Shown here piece by piece: positions 26,650-33,858 of a DNA stretch of 45,275 bases. Under the pieces are notes generated by a model that saw nothing but the letters and a program-made list of their open reading frames with translations, was not told where the DNA came from and ran no database searches. This DNA comes from Streptomyces specialis (GTDB lineage Bacteria; Actinomycetota; Actinomycetes; Streptomycetales; Streptomycetaceae). The DNA is taken from assembly GCF_001493375.1 (NCBI RefSeq), contig NZ_LN929756.1, forward strand, positions 1 to 45,275. Direction: 5' to 3'. How positions within the stretch are numbered: the stretch's first letter is position 1; each line of letters begins with the position of its first letter. The translations under genes and the position numbers were made by a program.

Positions 26650-28290
26650 TCAGAACTGACCGCGCGGGCTTCGGCCTTGGGGGGAGCGGAAGGGGCCGGC
26701 GAGCAGCGTCACGGCGAGCAGCGGTTCGTCGTCCGGCCCGCCTTCGAGGGTCACGTCCAGGACGCATCCGCCCGCTCCGTTCCCGGCGTTGTCCCGCGTG
26801 GTCGTGAACGTCAGGCGCGGGGACCGGTTCCGGTTGTCCCGCACGCCATCGGCCGTGATCCGCCAGCCCCGCGAGGGCAGTCCGCGCCGCAGCCGCGCCA
26901 TGGCCCGCCGCAGTTCCTCGCGGGGGACGCCCGAGACGGACCACGGGTGGCGCACCGCGAACAGCCGCTCCGCGCCGGGGTCGGACGGGCAGCGGGTGAC
27001 GCCGGGGCCGCCACCGCTCACCCGGGCGCGGACCGCCAACAGGTCCAGAACGGCGCTGGAGTGCGCGCGGGCCCGCGCGCGTGCCTCGTCGACGGACAGC
27101 GCGGTCGCCGCCGTTCCCGGCACGCCGGGAACGGTGAGCGCCGCGCCGTCGATCTCGCCGGTCCGGCCGGTCATCAGCCGGGCCTGGTCCCGCAACGGGC
27201 CGGGGGCGGCGCCCCCGTGGCCGATGACCGTGACATCGCCCGCGCCCTCGCGGGCCACGCGCAGGCCGTCGACGAATGCCTCGCCCGGCGCCTCGTCCGC
27301 GAGCCAGGTGATCACGCAGACCCCGGCGTCCGGCGCCACCCGGGCCGCCTCCCGCCAGAGGTCGGCCCCGCGCGCCAACTCCTCGTCCAGCCGGGCCGGA
27401 TCGCTTCCCGGGCCCGGCACGAGGATCGCCGTGTGGGCCGCCGTGTCCGGGTCGCCCTGGGCCACGACCGCCCGGCCGGGCCCGTCCGTCCCGAACGCCA
27501 GCAGGAACGCGTCGGGCAGCCCCTCCGCGCCGGTCCCGGCCCACCGCGCCCGCAGGGCCGCGATCCCGGCGGACCAGGGGCCGCCGCCCGCCTCGTGCTC
27601 CGCCTCGGCGGCCTCCAGCAGCAGGCGGTTGGCCGTGTCCCGCGCCGCCGCCGGGAGGCCGTCGAGGGCGCCGGCCCCGGCCGGGCGGACGAGCGGCAGG
27701 GCGTCGCGTTCGGGCGCGGAAAGCCCGTTCCACCAGGCGCGGTTGGCGCGCGCCGACCGGCCGTCCGGGAGGACGGGGGAGCCGGGGGCGCCGGGAACGG
27801 ACGCCAGCCCGGTGAGCGTACGGGCGTACCGGGCGTCGGACTCCTCCGCGCGGCGCAGCGCGGCGGCGATACGTTCCGCCAGGCGCGTCGCCGTCGCGCG
27901 GTGCCCGATGCCGGAGGAGGCGACGGCGGCGGCCGGGGCCGGGTGGCTGAGGCGGCCGTCGTCCGCGACCTCGTAGCCGAGCGCCACCGCCTCGTCCAGC
28001 GCCGTGCGCAGGCTCGCCCGCGCGTCGGCCAGTTCCCCGGCGAGGCCGGTGAGGGCCGACTCGATCATGCCGCACCGGGCGCGGGTGTAGCGGAAGTTGT
28101 CGGCGAGCAGCCGCAGTCTGTCCTGGGCGGAGCCGGCCGTCCCGCCGTCCGGGGGCGGTTCGGCGGTGAGCATCCGGTCCTCCACGAGCTGCCACGCCTC
28201 CTCCGCCCACTGGGCGGTCGCGCCCCAGCGGGCTGCCTCGGCGGCGAACGACTGGGGCAGCATGTCGCGCAGTTGGGGAACGGTGATCAC
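26650..28290 (-). CDS. Three-part protein: WXG-like helices, degenerate DUF1023 hydrolase, C-terminal sensor-like domain
   Basis: A 546-residue protein. Residues 1-110 are helical and resemble the WXG100-like start of DUF1023 proteins. Residues 180-395 follow the DUF1023 alpha/beta-hydrolase pattern (RANRAWWNGLSAPERDALPL, AARDTANRLLLE, VCVITWLADEAPGEAF). The nucleophile elbow, normally GHSxGS, reads VIGHGGAAPG, so the serine is glycine (G359), and the later Asp/His part is nearly gone. Residues about 408-538 (VRHPWSVSGVPREELRRAMARLRRGLPSRGW) resemble a domain found in Streptomyces lipoproteins near WXG genes. No signal peptide. GTG at 28290 overlaps the stop of the upstream WXG-like gene (GTGA). 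Probably a non-catalytic protein; role unknown. Confidence 0.78.
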   Translation of the reverse strand: MITVPQLRDMLPQSFAAEAARWGATAQWAEEAWQLVEDRMLTAEPPPDGGTAGSAQDRLRLLADNFRYTRARCGMIESALTGLAGELADARASLRTALDEAVALGYEVADDGRLSHPAPAAAVASSGIGHRATATRLAERIAAALRRAEESDARYARTLTGLASVPGAPGSPVLPDGRSARANRAWWNGLSAPERDALPLVRPAGAGALDGLPAAARDTANRLLLEAAEAEHEAGGGPWSAGIAALRARWAGTGAEGLPDAFLLAFGTDGPGRAVVAQGDPDTAAHTAILVPGPGSDPARLDEELARGADLWREAARVAPDAGVCVITWLADEAPGEAFVDGLRVAREGAGDVTVIGHGGAAPGPLRDQARLMTGRTGEIDGAALTVPGVPGTAATALSVDEARARARAHSSAVLDLLAVRARVSGGGPGVTRCPSDPGAERLFAVRHPWSVSGVPREELRRAMARLRRGLPSRGWRITADGVRDNRNRSPRLTFTTTRDNAGNGAGGCVLDVTLEGGPDDEPLLAVTLLAGPFRSPQGRSPRGQF

Positions 28291-28577
28291 CGGACGCAGT
28301 CCTCCGCGGGGTCGAAGGCCGAGGCGGCGAACGTGAATCCGTCCCGCAGGCGCCCGCATTCGGCCCGCACCTCGGTCAGCCGCTCCTCCCAGGTGGCCCG
28401 CGTCCGCCGCAGCGCGCGCGCCGACGCGAGCTGGGCGGTGCCGTGCCGCCCCGCGCCGCCGTCGCCTTCGTCGGCACGCAACCGGGGGAGTACGGCGTCC
28501 AGTTGGGCGTGGAGCGTGTCGGCGTGGCGGGCGAGGCGGCGCAACGCGTCGGTGTCGACCTCGGATGGTGACGCCAT
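28287..28577 (-). CDS. WXG100/ESX-like small helical protein
   Basis: A 96-residue all-helical protein with a central Gly-rich turn (GDGGAGRHG). The second helix RTRATWEERLTEVRAECGRLRDGF has the tryptophan and spacing of WXG100-like partners found beside DUF1023 genes in Streptomyces; the classical W-x-G turn itself is not obvious. ATG at 28577 follows AAGGGA. It is translationally coupled to the downstream three-part protein and divergent from the kinase gene, which shares the 103-base promoter region. It may form a heterodimer with the N-terminal helices of that protein. Confidence 0.68.
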   Translation of the reverse strand: MASPSEVDTDALRRLARHADTLHAQLDAVLPRLRADEGDGGAGRHGTAQLASARALRRTRATWEERLTEVRAECGRLRDGFTFAASAFDPAEDCVR

Positions 28578-28680
28578 GGAGTCGTCCCTTCACTCAGGGC
28601 TGCGATGGGGGCCCACGATACCGAAGGGAGAGGGAGGGCGCACTCCGACAATCCGGCGACGATGCGGCAGAGTAGGGCGC

Positions 28681-30270
28681 GTGGAGCCGTTGCGTAGCCA
28701 GGACCCCGCGCTCATCGGGGAGTTCACGCTGTTGGCCCGGCTCGGCGCCGGAGGCATGGGACGGGTGTACCTGGGGCGGTCGCCGGGCGGAACGCTCGTG
28801 GCGGTCAAGGTGATCCGGGAGGACATCGCCGAAGACCCCGACGTGCTGGCCCGGTTCCGCCGCGAGGTGGCCACCGTGCGGGCGGTGCGCAGCCCTTACA
28901 AGGCGGATCTGGTCGGCGCCGGGCTGGACGCGCCGCCGTACTGGCTGGCCACCGAGTTCGTGCCGGGCCCGACGCTGCCGCAGGCCACGCGGAACGGCCC
29001 ACTGCCGCCCGAACTGTGCACCGGGCTCCTCGCCGCGCTGGCGGAGGCGCTGGCCGTGATCCACGAACAGGGCGTCGTGCACCGCGACGTGAAGCCGAAC
29101 AACGTGATCCTGGCGCCGTCCGGCCCCCGGCTGATCGACTTCGGCATAGCCCGCGCGGCCGACGACACGCGACTCACCAGGACCGGCCAGACGCCCGGCA
29201 CCCCCGGCTACACCGCGCCGGAGGCGCTGACGGGTACGGCGGCGGGCCCGGCGGCCGACGTGTTCGCGCTGGGCGCGACCCTGGCGGCGGCGGCCACGGG
29301 CCGCCAGCCGTACGGCGGCGGCGAGTGGGCCGTCGTCAGCTACCGCGTGGTGCACGGCGAGATCGACGTGGACGGCGTGCATCCGGGCCTGGCGGCGCTG
29401 ATCCGCGACTGCGTGGCCCGCGATCCCGCGCGCCGGCCGCCGCCCCGGGAGGTGGTCGCGCGCTGCGGCGTCACCAGCGCGCTGCCGCAGGTCGCGGCGT
29501 ACCGGGCGCCGACCGGCCTGGCCGACCCCGCCCCGCCGGACCTCGCGGCGGCCACGGCCGCGGGCCCGGTCCCGCCGGAGCAGGGCACGGCGCCCCTGCC
29601 GCCCCCGCGCCGCCGGGTCCTGGGCCGTGCCCTGGCCGGGGCGCTGGTCGTGGCGGCGGTCGCGACGACGGCCACCGTGGTCCTGCGCCCGGACGACGGC
29701 GCCGCCGGTGACACGGCCGGGTCCGGGGAGGGCTCGGAGGCGACGGACCTGCTCGGCGTCGATCCGGCGCCCCCGGCGGACGACGCGGCGGACGACCCGA
29801 GCGCGCCGACCGAACCTCCCCGGCTGAACGCGGACTTCAGCACGACGAATAGGTGGGACGCGGACGCGGGATACTGCCTCCAGGCTCCGGAGGAGGGGGT
29901 CGACCAGTTCCAGACGAGCATGTCGTGGGAAGCGGTCACGGGCGAGACGGCGGAGATCGGCTGGCGGTTGAAGACGGACGTGGGACAGGTGGAGGGGCCG
30001 TACTACATCGCGGCGGCGCTGCGCGGTCCCGAGGCGCCCGGGGAGACGGGCTCCTCGGGCCGGGACGTCGTCCACACCAGCCGGAGCTACGACTTGTTCG
30101 AGGAGGACCCCGTGGAGTGGCGGTACGTCACGTACCCGGACGACTTCCCGGGCGCCGTCCCGTTCCAGGACGTCCCGGGCGACTGGACCGTGATCTTCTA
30201 CCACGTCTACGGGCCGGACGAGGCGGCGGCCATCGGATGCGACGGGTTCACCGTGCCAGGGGGAGCGTGA
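28681..30270 (+). CDS. Membrane Ser/Thr protein kinase with extracytoplasmic domain
   Basis: A 529-residue Hanks-type kinase. Glycine loop LGAGGMGRVY (21-30), lysine K43 in VAVKVI, catalytic loop HRDVKPNNV (H134, D136) and DFG at 153-155 are all intact, and the activation segment is TRTGQTPGTPGYTAPE. After a proline-rich juxtamembrane stretch a helix at about 315-335 crosses the membrane. The outer 190 residues have an acidic Pro/Ala linker, then a domain (about 383-529) with two cysteines (C399, C520) that could form a disulfide; I do not recognise it, and it is not PASTA. GTG at 28681. Four bases upstream of the wall-hydrolase gene, so co-transcribed with it. Confidence 0.88.
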   Translation: MEPLRSQDPALIGEFTLLARLGAGGMGRVYLGRSPGGTLVAVKVIREDIAEDPDVLARFRREVATVRAVRSPYKADLVGAGLDAPPYWLATEFVPGPTLPQATRNGPLPPELCTGLLAALAEALAVIHEQGVVHRDVKPNNVILAPSGPRLIDFGIARAADDTRLTRTGQTPGTPGYTAPEALTGTAAGPAADVFALGATLAAAATGRQPYGGGEWAVVSYRVVHGEIDVDGVHPGLAALIRDCVARDPARRPPPREVVARCGVTSALPQVAAYRAPTGLADPAPPDLAAATAAGPVPPEQGTAPLPPPRRRVLGRALAGALVVAAVATTATVVLRPDDGAAGDTAGSGEGSEATDLLGVDPAPPADDAADDPSAPTEPPRLNADFSTTNRWDADAGYCLQAPEEGVDQFQTSMSWEAVTGETAEIGWRLKTDVGQVEGPYYIAAALRGPEAPGETGSSGRDVVHTSRSYDLFEEDPVEWRYVTYPDDFPGAVPFQDVPGDWTVIFYHVYGPDEAAAIGCDGFTVPGGA

Positions 30271-30274
30271 GCGA

Positions 30275-31252
30275 GTGAAGAAGGTCCTTCTGGTCGCCGG
30301 TCTCGGCATCGGCGGCCTGGCGTGTTTCATGGCACTGCTGGTCGTCGGCGTCTACAGCGCGGGCGTCAGCCTGCTCGGCGGCGCGGGGCGCGGCGACGGG
30401 CAGCTCGCGGCCAACACCGTGCCGGAGGAGTACGTACTGCTGGTGCAGGAGTGGGGCAACTACTGCGACACGCTGTCCCCGGCGCTGCTGGCCGCGCAGC
30501 TCAACCAGGAGAGCGGGTTCCAGACGGACCAGACCAGCTCGGCCAGTGCCCAGGGCATAGCCCAGTTCATCCCCAGCACATGGGCGGCCCACGGCATCGA
30601 CGCCAGCGGCGACGGCGTGGCGGACGTCTGGGACCCGGCCGACGCCATACCCTCCGCCGCCGTCTACGACTGCTCGCTGGCCGAATACGTCAAGGACGTC
30701 CCGGGCGACCCGGTCGACAACATGCTCGCGGCCTACAACGCCGGCCCCTACGCGGTGATCCAGTACAACGGCGTCCCGCCCTACACCGAGACGCAGAACT
30801 ACGTCCGCGTCATCCGCGAGGCGGAGGTCAGCTTCGCCGCCGCGCCCGCCGACCAGCCGCTGCCGCCGCTGGAACAGGCCGCCGGGGCCGTGCACTTCGC
30901 GCAGGACCAGCTCGGCACGCCGTACCTGTGGGGCGGTGACGGCACGCCCGAGGAGGGCGGGCGGTTCGACTGCTCGGGGCTGACCAAGGCGGCCTACGAC
31001 TCCGTCGGCATCACGATCCCGCGCGTCGCCAACGACCAGTGGACCGCCGGACCGCACCCCGACCGGGACGAGCTGCTGCCCGGGGATCTGGTCTTCTTCG
31101 CCTACGACCTCGCCGATCCGCGCAGCATCCACCACGTGGGCATCTACGTCGGCGGCGGGTACATGATCAACGCCCCCTACACCGGCGCCGTCATCCGGTT
31201 CGACCCGATCGACTCGCCGGACTACTTCGGGGCGACCCGGCCCACCGCGTGA
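30275..31252 (+). CDS. Membrane-anchored bifunctional wall hydrolase: lytic transglycosylase + NlpC/P60
   Basis: A 325-residue protein. The N-terminal helix (VKKVLLVAGLGIGGLACFMALLVVGVY) anchors it. Residues about 55-185 are an SLT lytic transglycosylase with catalytic E79 in NQESGFQ and GIAQFIPSTW; AAYNAGPYAV also fits. Residues about 203-315 are an NlpC/P60 peptidase with C233 (FDCSGL) and H287 (HHVGIYVG); the third polar residue is near N299. It would cut both glycan and peptide of peptidoglycan, like VirB1-type enzymes of conjugation systems. GTG at 30275 follows GGGGGAG. Coupled to the kinase gene. Confidence 0.9.
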   Translation: MKKVLLVAGLGIGGLACFMALLVVGVYSAGVSLLGGAGRGDGQLAANTVPEEYVLLVQEWGNYCDTLSPALLAAQLNQESGFQTDQTSSASAQGIAQFIPSTWAAHGIDASGDGVADVWDPADAIPSAAVYDCSLAEYVKDVPGDPVDNMLAAYNAGPYAVIQYNGVPPYTETQNYVRVIREAEVSFAAAPADQPLPPLEQAAGAVHFAQDQLGTPYLWGGDGTPEEGGRFDCSGLTKAAYDSVGITIPRVANDQWTAGPHPDRDELLPGDLVFFAYDLADPRSIHHVGIYVGGGYMINAPYTGAVIRFDPIDSPDYFGATRPTA

Positions 31253-31473
31253 CGGACGGGCGCCGCGCGCCCTATGTGCGGTGCGTAAAGGTTTCGTCAA
31301 CGCTTTCGCGTTTCCCTGCGCGCGGCGTTGCTGTTCGATAACAGGCACGCCGCCTTTCGATGGACACAGGCGCACACGGGGAAGTACCTGACGTTACCTG
31401 TACCGGAACAGGGTCTCCTCCTCCCTGCCTGACCCCGGCAGGGGCCCCACGCCTGAAGGGCCCGCGACGGCAC
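31253..31473. other. Intergenic region upstream of the PAP2 gene
   Basis: 221 bases without a credible gene. It contains a 7-bp stem-loop (CCCTGCC at 31423-31429, GGCAGGG at 31437-31443) 31 bases before the PAP2 ATG, and a TACCTG motif repeated at 31385 and 31395. Either could be in the 5' leader, but no regulator can be assigned. Confidence 0.5.
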
Positions 31474-32154
31474 ATGGCTGGTCTTCTCGATCAACTCGAC
31501 AATCCGGACGTCGAACTCGACGTCCTGTACGACCTCAACGGTCTCGCCGAGCGGCTCCCCGGCTGGGCCGAGAGCTTCCTGGTCTTCGCCGGGCAGCGCG
31601 GCATCCCCGCCGTGCTGGTGCTGGTCGTGCTCGCCGGCTGGGCCCTCCTGCGCCGCCGGCCGGACGCCCCGGTGGCGGTGGCCGGTGTGCTGTGGGCGGG
31701 GCTCGCCGCCGGGATCGCCTGCCTCGTCAACGCGCCCCTGCGCGGCTTCGTGGCCCGCCCCCGGCCGGCCGACACCCACCCCGACCTGCGTCCGCTGGCC
31801 GGCGACGACGGGTACTCGTTCGTCAGCGACCACGCGGGGGCCGCGATGGCCGTCGCGGTGGCGCTCTTCCTCGTGCACCGCGCCCTGGGCGCCGCCGTCT
31901 TCGCGCTGGCCCTGGTCCAGGGCTGCGCCCGCGTCATGCTCGGCGTCCACTACCCGACCGACGTCATCGGCGGCTTCGCCCTCGGCGCCGCCGTCGCCCT
32001 GCTGCTCGCGCCGCTCGCCATGGCGGCGCTGACGCCGCTCGTCGCGCTGTGCGCCAGGACCCGGGGCCTGGGCTGGATCGCCCGCCCCGAGACACCCGCG
32101 CGCCCCGCGGCGCGGCACGGACAGACGGCGCCCGAACGCGGCCTCGCCGCCTGA
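31474..32154 (+). CDS. PAP2-family membrane phosphatase
   Basis: A 226-residue integral membrane phosphatase with five to six helices. The three PAP2 motifs are recognisable: RGFVARPRP (K/RxxxxxRP type), FVSDHAGAAM (the PSGH motif, here SDH), and ARVMLGVHYPTDVIGG (the SR-x5-H-x3-D motif). It likely dephosphorylates a lipid phosphate such as undecaprenyl-PP or phosphatidate on the outer face. ATG at 31474 is chosen because the protein's hydrophilic start MAGLLDQLDNPDVELD fits; ribosome site is weak. The first motif lacks the usual lysine. Confidence 0.85.
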   Translation: MAGLLDQLDNPDVELDVLYDLNGLAERLPGWAESFLVFAGQRGIPAVLVLVVLAGWALLRRRPDAPVAVAGVLWAGLAAGIACLVNAPLRGFVARPRPADTHPDLRPLAGDDGYSFVSDHAGAAMAVAVALFLVHRALGAAVFALALVQGCARVMLGVHYPTDVIGGFALGAAVALLLAPLAMAALTPLVALCARTRGLGWIARPETPARPAARHGQTAPERGLAA

Positions 32155-32187
32155 AGCCGGGCCCGGCCGGGCGGCCGGGGACCGCCG

Positions 32188-32379
32188 CTACACCGCTGAG
32201 GACTCGGCCATGTGCGCCGCCGCCTCATGCCGCGCCAGCGGCCGGGAACGGCGGGCCGGCCCGTACCAGCCGCAGATGCATCGGGGCGCGATGAACGGCC
32301 CGCGTTCGGTGAGAGTGACATGGTGCTCCGCCATGGTGGTGGCGGGCGGAGGCGGCTCGGCTTCACCCTGCTCATGCAC
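32188..32379 (-). CDS. Small conserved protein with CxC motif
   Basis: A protein of about 63 residues (GTG at 32379), or 48 residues if the ATG at 32334 is used. The core HHVTLTERGPFIAPRCICGWYGPARRSRPLARHEAAAHM has a C-x-C next to GW and two later histidines, a possible zinc ligand set. Small proteins of this type (RCxCGWxGPARRxR) are common in Streptomyces; function unknown. It lies convergent with the PAP2 gene and divergent from the LppX-like gene. Start uncertain. Confidence 0.6.
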   Translation of the reverse strand: MHEQGEAEPPPPATTMAEHHVTLTERGPFIAPRCICGWYGPARRSRPLARHEAAAHMAESSAV

Positions 32380-32460
32380 GCCACCACCGTAACGGCCGCC
32401 GGGGGAAGTCGTTAGGGGGGACAAGTCCGGAACGACGGTTGTCTGGGGGTGTCGCGGCCC

Positions 32461-33297
32461 ATGTCGGTGTGGCGGCGTCGCACGCGAGGGAGCCCGGCCG
32501 CCCCGCGCGGCGCGGGCTGCGCCGGACTGGTCGCCGCCCTGCTGGCCCTGGCCGGCTGCTCGGGCACCGGAGCCGCCGCCGAGGACGAGCGGGCCGCGGC
32601 GGGCCGGGGCGCCCGCGCCGCCGAGGTCGTCCGCCGGGCCGCCGACCTGCTGGCCGCCTCCGGCACCTCGCAGGCGCACACGGCGATGGAGATGGCCTCC
32701 GGCGGGACCCGGGTGACCCTGCACGGCGAGGGCGGCTTCGACTACGGGGAACGCGTCGGCGAGCTGCGCGTGACGCTGCCGGAGGGCGAGCCGGTCACCG
32801 AGATCTTCGTGCCGGGCCTGCTCTACATGAAGAACCGGGGCGCGGGCGTCCCGTCCGACAAGTGGGTGCGCGTCGACGTCACCTCACTGCCCGACGGGAA
32901 TCTGGTGACGGGCGGCGCCACCGATCCGATCACCGCGGCCGAGCTGCTGCGCGGGGTGCTGACCGTCGCGGACCTCGGGGAGGCCACGGTCCATGGCGAG
33001 ACGCTGCGGCACTTCCGGGGGGTCACCGACATCGCGGCGGCGGCGCGGGCCGCGTCCTCGGAGCAGGCCAGGGAGCAGCTCACCGCCGCGGTGGAGGGGT
33101 TCACGGAGACCGAGGTGCCGTTCGACGTCTTCCTCGACGAGCGGGGGCTGCCGCGGAAGGTCAGGCACCAGTTCAGTTACGCGGGCGACGCCTCGGGGGT
33201 GGACGTCGCCTCGACGGTGACGCTGTTCGACTTCGGGACGCCGGTGGCGGTCGCGCTGCCGGCGGCCGGGGACGTGTACGCCGGGGCCGTGGCCTGA
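32461..33297 (+). CDS. LppX/LprG-like lipoprotein
   Basis: A lipoprotein of 278 residues. A basic N-terminus (MSVWRRRTRG) leads to a hydrophobic core and the lipobox LALAGC. The mature part alternates beta-strand-like segments (TRVTLHGEGGFDYGERVGELRVTL, EIFVPGLLYMKNRG, VPFDVFLDERGLPRKVRHQF), the pattern of LppX/LprAFG lipid-carrying lipoproteins. It has a hydrophobic pocket fold by family, but lipid transport here is inference. ATG at 32461 follows GGGGGTG at good distance; GTG at 32449 is an alternative. It converges on csoR, a conserved neighbourhood in Streptomyces from memory. Confidence 0.75.
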   Translation: MSVWRRRTRGSPAAPRGAGCAGLVAALLALAGCSGTGAAAEDERAAAGRGARAAEVVRRAADLLAASGTSQAHTAMEMASGGTRVTLHGEGGFDYGERVGELRVTLPEGEPVTEIFVPGLLYMKNRGAGVPSDKWVRVDVTSLPDGNLVTGGATDPITAAELLRGVLTVADLGEATVHGETLRHFRGVTDIAAAARAASSEQAREQLTAAVEGFTETEVPFDVFLDERGLPRKVRHQFSYAGDASGVDVASTVTLFDFGTPVAVALPAAGDVYAGAVA

Positions 33298-33320
33298 GCG
33301 CCGCCGCCCGGGCCGGGGCC

Positions 33321-33665
33321 TCACGTTCTCAGCATGCGGGCGATGGCCGCCGTGGCCTCCTGGACCTTCTCGTCGATGCCCGGGCCGCCCTCCCGCGCGG
33401 CGTGCGCCACGCAGTGCCGCAGGTGCTCCTCCAGCAACTGGAGGGCGAAGGACTGGAGGGCCTTGGTGGAGGCGGAGACCTGCGTCAGGATGTCGATGCA
33501 GTAGACGTCCTCCTCGACCATGCGCTGGAGCCCGCGGATCTGCCCCTCGATGCGGCGGAGCCGCTTGAGGTGGGAGTCCTTCTCCTTGCTGTAGCCGTGA
33601 GGGCCGGGCGGACTTCCGGCCGCCGGTGTCTCTCCCGCCGCCGCGACCGTGTCGAACGTGGTCAT
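33321..33665 (-). CDS. csoR: Copper-sensing transcriptional repressor CsoR
   Basis: A 114-residue four-helix repressor. The Cu(I) ligands are all present: C56 (VYCIDILTQ), H81 and C85 (EEHLRHCVAHA). SHLKRLRRIEGQIRGLQRMV is the DNA-binding/family signature. Cu(I) binding releases the protein from its operator. ATG at 33665 follows a perfect AGGAGG. Its own operator lies 20 bases upstream (33686-33704), so it is autoregulated. No copper exporter or chaperone genes are in the window; its main targets must be elsewhere. Confidence 0.94.
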   Translation of the reverse strand: MTTFDTVAAAGETPAAGSPPGPHGYSKEKDSHLKRLRRIEGQIRGLQRMVEEDVYCIDILTQVSASTKALQSFALQLLEEHLRHCVAHAAREGGPGIDEKVQEATAAIARMLRT

Positions 33666-33685
33666 ATCGGTCCTCCTGGGACTCA

Positions 33686-33704
33686 TATACCCCTGCTGGG
33701 TATA
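33686..33704. promoter_or_regulatory. CsoR operator
   Basis: TATACCCCTGCTGGGTATA: perfect 7-bp arms TATACCC/GGGTATA around a five-base centre, the known CsoR box form. It lies between csoR (minus) and pstS (plus), 20 bases before the csoR start. Confidence 0.9.
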
Positions 33705-33770
33705 GCGTAACGAATGGACGGCGGGGCAGGCAGTATCGTGCAGCCCCGGGCGGTCCCGTCTGCCTGCTCT

Positions 33771-33814
33771 GTTCATTTTTTATTCACCTACAACCGTGGG
33801 TCACTTCACCTGAT
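33771..33814 (+). promoter_or_regulatory. PHO box (PhoP-binding direct repeats) of the pst operon
   Basis: Four consecutive 11-base units: GTTCATTTTTT, ATTCACCTACA, ACCGTGGGTCA and CTTCACCTGAT. Units 1, 2 and 4 fit the Streptomyces PhoP repeat GTTCACC with few mismatches; unit 3 is degenerate. The box ends 44 bases before the pstS GTG. PhoP activation of pstS under phosphate starvation is established in Streptomyces. Confidence 0.85.
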
Positions 33815-33858
33815 CTGCCTACTTTCGGGTGATAGGGCTACGGGAAGGATGCGCGACA

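Noticed and set aside
31272..31475. Small minus-strand gene between the wall hydrolase and PAP2 genes
   Set aside because: Arg/Pro-rich composition without conserved pattern or ribosome site; treated as intergenic.
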